The notes below the pieces were generated by a model, which did no database searches, was not told the DNA's origin, and saw only the letters and a program-made list of their open reading frames with translations. Positions 56,303 to 64,000 of a DNA stretch of 64,000 nt are shown here, piece after piece (position 1 is the first letter of the stretch; every line of letters starts with the position of its first letter). A program made the translations under genes and the position numbers. Source of the stretch: Eurosta solidaginis (Eukaryota > Arthropoda > Insecta > Diptera > Tephritidae); assembly GCF_040869045.1 (NCBI RefSeq), contig NC_090319.1, positions 68,606,779 through 68,670,778 on the forward strand. The letters are read 5' to 3'.

Positions 56303-57528
56303 TATATTTTTAGACCTCTGTCGAAAGAAGCCGTCCGGCAAACGGAAATAACCGTTCATCTTCCGAACAATTATCCTTACGTATACTCCAGGAACGAAGC
56401 CCTTAACAGTCGCTGTCAAGCTAAGAAACTACAATCGTTTATTTTAAGACTACTTGTTTGTCAAAATACAGACTTATTTAGTCTCTTTAGCCAGCCCAGA
56501 GAAGGCTAATGTAAGCGCGCCTTTTCAAGGCCAATGGCATCAAAAAGGCATACACCAGCAATTGAATCCCCTTTTACTTAATATATTTTCCCGGAGTGGT
56601 TTAGTTATTCTGCTCGGTATATTGCTTCAAGCACCAAATAAAGAAATGGCAGGATAAGGGGACACCATGTCCAAAGTTCCGTTTTGTTTCAAAAGGTTCG
56701 CAGACGTCCTTCCTAATCCTATACGTTGGTATTACGCAGCGTGTCGTAAATATGTAGTCAATAGCAGACTTAGCAGATCTGAAGTCATACTCTTAAAACC
56801 GAATCAATTTGTTGCCTGTAGGGATCAGTCTTTTGCACAATATGTTAGAGTAATATATGATAAATACTTCATCAGACTAGTTTCATGTTGGCTGTCGCGA
56901 ATCAATGGAGCGACTGTCTTATGAGTTAGTTATACCAAATTTCAATTATAATTTGTGGAGACATGCGCCTTTCCGACCAAAAATTACATATTCATGCAAG
57001 GCCCTTTTTATCTCATCGCGTCAGTAATTCAACAGTTCGATGGGTAGTCCATCATTTTCCAGCACTTTGTTATGTATAACCGGGGTATTTACCTTTTCAC
57101 TACGTCAAAGTCGAGTGGTGGACAAATTTTACCTTGTCGGTTATTGCATTATCGAGTTTGTCATATCCGTCGCTATTTCGCAAGTAAGGCAATTGATCCG
57201 CCATATGTTAAGTACGCTCTATAAGTTGTTTACCATGTGGTCCCATCAGGAATTTGTCCCGATCGTTATTATGTTTGCGTTCTATATCTCCTGAGGCGGC
57301 GTAATATTCATATCTATCGTACAATGGGGTTCTCGGTTGGGGGTTCTCCTCGAAGGTATATCATACGCTGTTTTATTAATTTTTTATTATTTTGGAAAAA
57401 CATGAGTGTAGAAATCATCTGCTAGATGCTCATTTGAGAAACTTTTCGACAAAGAATTTTCGTTTTGTCACTGTGCGAATTGGCAAGGTTAAGTGTATTT
57501 CGTCCTACCTACTCGGTAGGCCGAACTA
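56303..57528. other. Unassigned DNA, possible degraded LINE
   Basis: Frames of 60-90 codons overlap on the plus strand (56234-56924, 57040-57628) without a recognisable domain. The minus strand near 57030-57060 gives L-E-N-D-G-L-P-I-E-L-L, vaguely like the RTE G-x-D-G-L-P-x-E-L motif. The last 28 bp (57501-57525) pair with 58738-58769. Confidence 0.35.
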
Positions 57529-58509
57529 CACTCAGAGAAAAAATCGTTCTAAAACGAACGAACCAAGTTCAAAATTAAGAACATTCGTTGACAAAAGTCT
57601 GTTAAGTACGTTTTTTCTTAACTTGTGACCGATGGGATTGTTTTAAGAACAGTTTTTCCAAGCACACCGTTCGTATTTTATGACCACTTTGGTATTGATG
57701 TGTGAAACTTCTGTGCTCATTTCAAGCACTACTTGGGCTTGATTTAGGACTTTTCGTTCTCACGCTTCGAGAACGATTTGGGTTCGATTTAACATTTTTC
57801 GGTCTCAATTTAAGAACGGTTCGTGCTTGATCTTTGGTGGGAGGGGAAAGTATTTTTTTAAATATATTTATTTATTTTTTATTAATAATAATTTTTTTGT
57901 CATAAATAAAAAATATTTATAACAAAAAAATTGTTATTTAAATTCAAAAGTTTAAGAAAAAATGCATAATAAGCATTTTCTCATACATTTCTCTTATTGA
58001 GAAATTATTCTTATTTAAAGACGTAATCTGCATATATACTTAAAACATTTCATAACAAGTTTGAGAATTACCTGTGCATATGTGAATGGAACTGAACGAA
58101 ATTAAGAGTTAAAAAAAATAGAACATAAAAAAATTGTTTTAAAAAAATTCAGAGTTTGACGGGGAGCGAACTCGCGCCACACGATCGCAAGATAAACTTC
58201 ATAGCCGTTGGGCCATTACAACTGCTTGATAGCTGGTGCCAAATGTTGTATTTAACATTGTAGTGTACACGAATTGTACCGTTTTTTTTTTCTTGGGCTT
58301 AATTTAAGAACATCGTTCTCATTAATAGAACATTTGTTCATATTTTAAGACCAGCCGTTCTGTTTTAAAGAAAATGGTGTCAGTTTAAGAACAAGGTTGT
58401 TGTTTTAAGAACAGGTCGTTCGTTTTTCAAGAACAAAAAAGTAAGAACATCAAAAGCTTGAATTGAGTCCGGTGGTGCTGGATTTTAGAACGGCGTTTTT
58501 CTCTGAGTG
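57529..58509. mobile_element. CACTCAGAG MITE with TA TSD
   Basis: CACTCAGAGAAAAAATCG and, inverted, CACTCAGAGAAAAACGCCG, both followed by TTCTAAAA, flanked by TA (57527-57528, 58510-58511). 981 bp. The interior repeats TTAAGAAC six times in one orientation and holds a tRNA-like insert at 58150-58222. No transposase. Confidence 0.82.
58150..58222 (-). mobile_element. tRNA-like sequence with pol III boxes
   Basis: Minus strand: A-box-like TAATGGCCCAACGGC (58204-58218), B-box-like GCGAGTTCGCTCCCCGTC (58158-58175), about 30 nt apart, then a T7 run at 58140-58147 that could terminate pol III. No good acceptor stem could be traced, so I take it as a tRNA-derived SINE head rather than a tRNA gene. 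Confidence 0.5.
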
Positions 58510-59058
58510 TACTACTCTTCATTTCTACTTCCTGCAAGGTAAACACATGCGTCTTGCCCTTTCTTTGTACTTGCTGTAAAGATGCAGCTGCCACAGGATG
58601 ATGGTTTAGAACACTAGTTCCTTCCAACGATAACGGTGCAATCCATTTTGTTTAGTATTATTTAATCAAGATTACGCCATAGCACTTTCTCCAGGTGCTG
58701 TGTCGTTAATCTACCGCAGCACGTTATGAGATATTATTCGGCCTACCGAGTTTTCCGACGGTAGGACGTAATACTGCTTAATATTATTTATCTATTACTA
58801 TTCTCTAGCTATAAGACATGATTTTTTTGTCACAGCAGGAGAGTAATGCTGGTAAATTGTATATTAAAGAACTTCGTTTTCTAGTTGTTGTTGTTGTTAC
58901 AGTGCCCATTTAATTTTATTGTGCGTCGAGGTAAAACATGTTCAATCATTAAATGAATTGGTTCCGAGATTGCAGACGCATATCGTGTTAGACAGCCGCT
59001 TCAAATCTTATTCAGCTCTTAAGTCGTATATGCCTGTGTAGCCCTTGCGAGGCTAGTA
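58510..59058. other. Unassigned DNA
   Basis: Contains the right arm (58738-58769) of an inverted repeat that spans the MITE. No gene recognised. Confidence 0.4.
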
Positions 59059-59840
59059 CATTGAAAGAATTGGTGCTAGTAAAATCAACAAATCGGTTCT
59101 GTTGTTTTTGACTTAACGGAGATTCCGTGAAATTGATCGAATTATGGTTAATTCGACCGAGTTCTTTGTCAACCGAACAAATTAGTTTAGTCATTTCAAC
59201 AGAAGAGAAATTGTAGCTCTTAAGTTAACAAAATTCTGTAAAATTGACAGTTTCCTAATCAATCTAACTGATTTTTTTGTTAACACAACTGGTCTCACTG
59301 GTCATTTCAACAGCGACCAACAGTCAATACATGAGCAAATTTCAAGGAGAATTTTACGCTCACTGCGCTCTCTACTTTGTACTTATGTATGCTGTGTACT
59401 ATATGTATGCACATATTTACGTATGTATATGGCGGCCGCCGTGGTGTGATGGTAGTTGCTCCGCCTACCACACCGAAGACCCTGGGTTCACACCCCGGGC
59501 AAAGCAACATAAAAATTTTAGAAATAAGGTTTTTCAATTAGAAGAAAATTTTCCTAAGCAGGGTCGCCCCTCGGCACTGTTCGGCAAGCACCCCGAGTGT
59601 ATTTCTACCATAAAAAGATCTGAGTGAAAACTCATCTGCCTTGCAAATGCCGCAACATAAGTACTTTCGCACAAGACTGTCGCAACAACTATTTTTGTTC
59701 ATTTGACTACTAAAACGGTCAATTACGAATTAACGATTTGTGCGCAGTTGATTCAACATCTTGTTGCGATGGATTTGACAGAAATTTCGATTGAATTGAC
59801 ACGTACTTCGGTTGATTTTACCAGTCTTTTTCTTTCAGTG
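59059..59840 (+). mobile_element. CACTGAAAG MITE with SINE passenger, copy 3
   Basis: Ends CATTGAAAGAATTGG and ...TCTTTTTCTTTCAGTG inverted, TA flanks (59057-59058, 59841-59842). 782 bp, colinear with 18597-19383, with the same tail-deleted SINE at the same place. Confidence 0.88.
59431..59652 (+). mobile_element. Gly-tRNA-like SINE (tail-deleted form) inside MITE copy 3
   Basis: GGCGGCCGCCGTGGTGTG head, B box GGGTTCACACCCC, ends at CTTGCAAATGCCG like the copy at 18969. The A box lost two or three bases (GTAGTTGCTCC). Confidence 0.88.
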
Positions 59841-59842
59841 TA

Positions 59843-60457
59843 GAACCCATTATTTAGCCGTCCTTGCCATCAGACGTGTATCTTTTAGCTACATGCGTCG
59901 CACAAAGAGCACGAACGTGGTCGCAGGAGTTTGAACTAAGTTCGAGCGCCAAACCGACGGAACAACAAAGTAACAATACTTGTGGGGAAACATCGAGACT
60001 TTCTTTAAAAGGTTGTGGCATTATTCATGATTCACCTAAATGGTTGGCTCATCTCTACAGCAACGGCATACCTTTGTGCAGATTGTCAAAATCTGCGTGT
60101 TGGTATTAGGCGAGTGGAATGGAATGAAAACATAAAACTTTGCAATTCTTGTGTGTTGTGGGAAAATAATACGCTAAATGCATTTCCTAAAAAAAATAAC
60201 TTAAAGTGATGTGCAACTATTTTTTTATAAAAAATTTACCACCACGGCAGTAAATAATTGTCAATGTGTTGGTTAAATTTTGCGTTTGACATCTCCTTTT
60301 GACAATCCCTATACCAGTGAAATGAAAAAAATAAAATGAGCTGATGAGATGAGCCAACCATATAATTGAGCCATGCCGTTATCAAGGCGAATTCAGTACC
60401 AGCTGTTGTTATCCCAACAGCTGATTGCTTCTTCTTGATTATTTTCCAAACAGTGCC
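59843..60457. other. Unassigned DNA with a 16-bp inverted repeat
   Basis: ATGGTTGGCTCATCTC at 60040-60055 and its complement GAGATGAGCCAACCAT at 60348-60363, 292 bp apart. No gene recognised; frames up to 126 codons show no domain. Confidence 0.45.
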
Positions 60458-60679
60458 TACGCTGCAAAAAGTCGTACGATGTATCCGTAAAGAGAGCGGT
60501 CTGCGTTTGATCTCTTTTGTCCACATTGGGGTATAATTGATCCCTTCTAGTTCCTTTTGGGTATATTTGGCATCAATCAGTTTGAAATTTATGTAGCCAA
60601 TTGAAAAAAAAAACAATAAAAAACAAAGTACAACGAAATGAATAAAATAAAAAGATGAAATCTCTTCTTCTTTTTCCTT

Positions 60680-61020
60680 CCTTAACTCCTATTGGAGCAT
60701 AGGGCCTCGACAACCGATTTGAATCTTATTCTATTTGCTGCTATCCTCGTAACATCATTCCACGTGTAAACTGCATCTTCCAATTCTTTATCGACAGTTC
60801 TACGCCAGGTTTTCGCTGGCGCCCCGGGTCTTCTGCTTCCATGCGGGTTTCACCGCAATGCTTGCCTTGCTATATTGTCTGGAGGCCTCCTAATCGAGTG
60901 TCCAATCCACGACCACTTGCGTTTTGCAATTTCTGTGGCTGCTTTTATTTGGCTTGTCCTTCGCCATAATTCGTAGTTTGTTATTGTTACGGGCCATCGA
61001 ATTTTCAGGATAGGACCATA
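60680..61020 (-). pseudogene. RTE-type LINE ORF2 C-terminus
   Basis: Minus strand: E-L-W-R-R-T, R-K-W-S-W-I-G-H-S-I-R-R-P-P, N-P-H-G-S-R-R-P-G-A-P, T-W-R-R-T-V-D-K-E-L and a W-N-D-V-T-R-I-A-A-N-R end closing in A-L-C-S-N-R-S-stop. One stop (TGA for W after L-R). This is the usual end of the insect endonuclease-reverse transcriptase LINEs. Confidence 0.78.
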
Positions 61021-61106
61021 TGTATCGTAATTGTTTTTTTTTTTTTATTATTGTACAACACCAATACGAAAAAAATTTAGAATATTGTACTAAATTTAAA
61101 AAAGTG

Positions 61107-61325
61107 GTTCAAAGAGGACGCGTCGAACAGTAACTGTAAGGGTATAACGGAGAGTAGAAAAAGCATCTGTCCGACAATAACCGTAGGGGTGCAAAGAGGG
61201 CGTGTCGAACAGTACCCGAAGCGGTATAAAGAGGAAGTGCCGAACAGTATAAGAAGCATCTGTCCGACAGTACCCCTAGTGGTACAAAGACGACACGTCC
61301 GACACTATCCGTTCAGGCATAAACA
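61107..61325. repeat. Minisatellite with GTCCGACAGTACC-like units
   Basis: Repeats of about 85-95 bp (two half-units) built on GTCGAACAGTAMCCGWA and TAGGGGTACAAAGAGG variants. Present only in copy 2 of the MITE. Confidence 0.6.
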
Positions 61326-61468
61326 TGTACAATTGATCTCTCCATACGACATGCTCAAACAAAAGGGATCAATCCAACCCATATAAAGAGATCAGAACTG
61401 GCTATAGTCGCATACTCTTTTACGACTCATGCCGGATTCATTCTAGACTAATCGCATTTTTTCAGGGT

Positions 61469-62612
61469 TGTACCTTAATATGTCACTTAATCAAAATAAA
61501 TTAAAATTTTCCTTTGACTTGACATTTTTCTGCACGGCGAATTTGTTGCATTCGCTTTGCCACCACCTGGTATGGATTCGCCTTGGCCATTATTAATGAC
61601 TTTTTTTGGACTAGATTTTGTTAAATTTTTCACATAAAAAACCTTCGCCATAAACCGAAAAGAAAAAAACAAAGAAAAAAATTCCGAAACTGGAGTACAC
61701 AGATTTTCGAAAGAATTTAGCTGACTTTGTATACAATTTTGGTTTCTCTTTTATTGATGTTTTTTTCCTGATTTTGTACTTTAGTACTTATCAAATTTTT
61801 TTATTTTTATCTACATTCTTTTTTTTTTTTTTGTTTTTTTAACTTATTTCAGATTTTTCACTTTTAAGGTACATAACTGATTAGTTGTTTTTCTTGTATC
61901 TATTTTTTTTTTTTATTAATTTTTCCCCGAACCGGTACACCTGGATGGTCATATATTTGCCAAAAAATAACTATCTATAAAATTTTTGACAGCTAAAGAT
62001 TTATTTATTATTAAATTATATTAATTTTTATATTTAAAAGCGACGCGACTCACAAATCAATTAAAATACAATAATATTAATTTTGCTCATACACGCACAC
62101 ACACACATATACGTTTGTAAATACACACTTTTTTCTAATAAAGCGTCGGCTAATTGTTTATTTATTTAGGCGCGCGGCTCCTCCGCATTTGGGTATCGAC
62201 AAACTCGAACTCGAACTGCTTTCGCTGCCACTGGCCGCCGCTCGCTGTTCTTTGGCGCAAGTTGCGTTGAGTTAAACAATTGAATGGGTACAACAAACAT
62301 AGCTATGCTTATAAAATATATACACACACTTATACACTATGTGCTTACGAATATGTGAGCGAAGAAATGAAAACAGAAATAATACACGTATAATAGGGAA
62401 GCTAAGGCCACAATAATCACAAACTCCATACGAACACGCACGCTTATCATGCAAAAACAAAAACAAAAAAAGCACTGCGTAAATTTATTGTATATGTATA
62501 AGAAACAACAACACAACAACATACAATGTTGCGAACAAGTTTTCAGCCTGCCTCCCAAAACAAAATACAGAAATAGCCGACGATACGGTAGTTGGTATAG
62601 CTGGTGCTCTTT
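61469..62612. other. AT-rich DNA with a GC-rich island
   Basis: Mostly A/T homopolymer-rich. 62165-62280 is much more GC-rich and unlike any repeat here. An AC run lies near 62093-62106. No ORF with a domain. Confidence 0.4.
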
Positions 62613-63619
62613 ATACTCAGCGTGCTTTGCACACAGAGTATATTAACTTTGATTGGATAACGATTGGTTGTACAGATATAAAGGAATCGAGATAGATATA
62701 GACTTCCATATATCAAAATCATCAGTATCGAAAAACAATTTGATTGAGCCATGTCCGTCCGTCCTCCCGTCTGTCCTTTAACACAATAAGTTGAATAAAT
62801 ATTGAGATATATTCACCAAATTTGGTACACTTGCTTATCTGGAGCCAGGATAAATTGGTATTGAAAATGAGTGAAATCGGATGATAACCACGCCCACTTT
62901 TTATATATAAAACATTTTGGAAAATACAAAAAACCTGATTATTTAGTAAATAATACACCTAGAATGTTGAAATTTGACGTGTGGACTGATATTGAGACTC
63001 TTGTTAAAAATTTGAAAAAAAAAATTGTAAAATGGGCGTGGCACCGCCCACTTGCGATAAAATCAATTTTACAAATATTATTAATCATAAATCAAAAATC
63101 GTTTAACCTATCGTAACAAAATTCGGCAGAGAGGTTGCTTTTACTGTAAGGAATGCTTTGAAGAAAAATTAAGGAAATCGGTTAAGGACCATGCCCACTT
63201 TTATATAAAAGATTTTTTAAAGGGTTGTGGACGAATAAAATAAGCTATATCTTAGCGAAAAAGAGCTCTGTATCAACAGAATTTTGCCTTTTAAATTGAA
63301 TTATAACATTAAATTAGAAAACACTAACATTTTTGAAAATGGGTGTGAAACCGCCCCTTTTATGACTAAGCAATTTTCTATGTTTCGGGAGCCATAACTC
63401 GAAGAAAAATTAACGGATCGTAATAAAATTGGGTACACAAATTTTCCCTATAGAATCAATGATATTTCACTTATAAGTTTTTATTGTAAGAGGAAATGGG
63501 GTGACATATTTTTTAAACGGGCTGTGCCACGTGTTATGTAGAAAAGTAATTTATCTGAAATGAAATGTACAATTGAAGCTCACGCTGAGTATATAATGTT
63601 CGGTTACACCCGGTTAATA
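62613..63619 (+). mobile_element. Helentron-like element, family 1, copy F (divergent subtype)
   Basis: 5' stem-loop 62613-62641: outer arms ATACTC/GAGTAT as in the other copies, inner arms GTGC/GCAC with loop TTT instead of GAGC/GCTC with AGA. GTCC array near 62755-62780. Short core with CCACGCCCAC and ATGGGCGTGGCACCGCCCA, no 128-bp array. The 3' subterminal repeat CACGCTGAGTAT (63581-63592) complements its own 5' end. Hairpin-like CGGTTACACCCG follows, but the CTTACTTG end is not recognisable. Confidence 0.78.
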
Positions 63620-64000
63620 GTTTTTGCTGATGTTATTGCTGTTTTTGCCAACTTTGGCATACAAGATGAAGCCGAAGATAGGTAGCAAAAACTGAAGAGA
63701 TTTGAAATAAAAACAAACAAAATTATTGGTTTCTAAGCAAAGAAGTAGCAGAAAAGCTTACATTTTAAAAAACCATACATACAAATTGGCATACAGGGAC
63801 GAATACAAAAAATATTTTCGGAGGGGTTGGCGCAATTTTTTATTATTATTTTTTGTTTTGAAGATGTACAGCGATAAACATCAAGAACTTATCAGGTTGA
63901 TACGTACGCCTACTGCCAATGGAAAATCAATTTATAAAGGGCTTTTAATTTTTTAAATACCAAAAAAAACAGCTGATCAAACCAATCTTTCGGCATCAAT
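63620..64000. other. AT-rich DNA, nothing recognised
   Basis: A 76-codon plus-strand frame (63726-63956) has no recognisable domain. Confidence 0.4.

Larger units (their letters stand above)
60460..61468. mobile_element. MITE with CCCTGCAAAAA ends, copy 2, carrying an RTE fragment
   Basis: Left end TACGCTGCAAAAAG (60458), right end CGCATTTTTTCAGGGT (about 61453-61467). Shares internal words with 41492-42141 (TTTTGTCCACATTGGG, GATCAGAACTGGC, CATACTCTTTTACGACTCAT). Interrupted by a LINE fragment (60680-61020) and has a minisatellite at 61107-61325. Confidence 0.65.

Noticed and set aside
59277..59627. Similar frames of about 115 codons at 18815 and 59277 as a conserved protein family
   Set aside because: Both run across MITE and SINE sequence; the resemblance comes from repeated DNA, and the B-box region is read as protein only by chance.

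Overview
This window looks like a heterochromatic or intronic stretch of a large, transposon-rich fly genome. The repeat families (a Gly-tRNA-like SINE, Helentron-like elements full of CCACGCCCAC boxes, the GCGCCACCTA repeat, and I-like LINEs with RNase H and CCTAA tails) are, from memory, typical of true fruit flies (Tephritidae). I did not check the genus or family against any database. I find no convincing host protein-coding exon, rRNA gene, functional tRNA gene or CRISPR array. Almost everything recognisable is mobile-element material, much of it nested.

Layout. 1-9.3 kb: tandem GCGCCACCTA repeat, a MITE nested in a MITE, three I-like LINE fragments (two with target-site duplications, TSDs) and SINE pieces. 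9.3-14.7 kb: a piggyBac-like element bounded by TTAA, holding a broken transposase, a palindromic foldback element and a 5'-truncated jockey/CR1-type LINE. 14.9-19.6 kb: a second foldback copy, RTE and I-like LINE remains, and a TA-flanked MITE whose removal restores a LINE reading frame. 20.2-26.6 kb: two Helentron-like elements around a hAT (ZMYM1-like) remnant that is cut by a solo LTR. 28-31 kb: a large foldback element with a second solo LTR, then a palindromic cluster of tRNA-like sequences. 33.4-36.6 kb: a Helentron-like element with a 128-bp tandem array. 38.7-44.4 kb: LTR, LINE, SINE-like and MITE pieces. 45.0-53.0 kb: a cluster of three Helentron-like elements, one 4.9-kb copy with a 26-unit array sitting inside a second family. 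53-64 kb: LINE and SINE fragments, two TA-flanked MITE copies that carry the same SINE, two other MITE families and a last, divergent Helentron-like element.

The most interesting signal is structural. Seven elements of two related families share one end architecture: a 5' stem-loop that starts at the first base, a GTCC/GTCT microsatellite about 110 bp further in, a subterminal inverted copy of the 5' end near the 3' end, and a T-T insertion site without TSD. Six of the seven also end in a hairpin placed exactly 17 nt before a CTTACTTG terminus. Within family 1 the 5' stem, its partner strand and the distant 3' subterminal repeat have changed together between two subtypes. This suggests that pairing, not primary sequence, is under selection. 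It matches what is known of Helentron/HINE (DINE-1-like) non-autonomous rolling-circle elements, but that assignment is inference.
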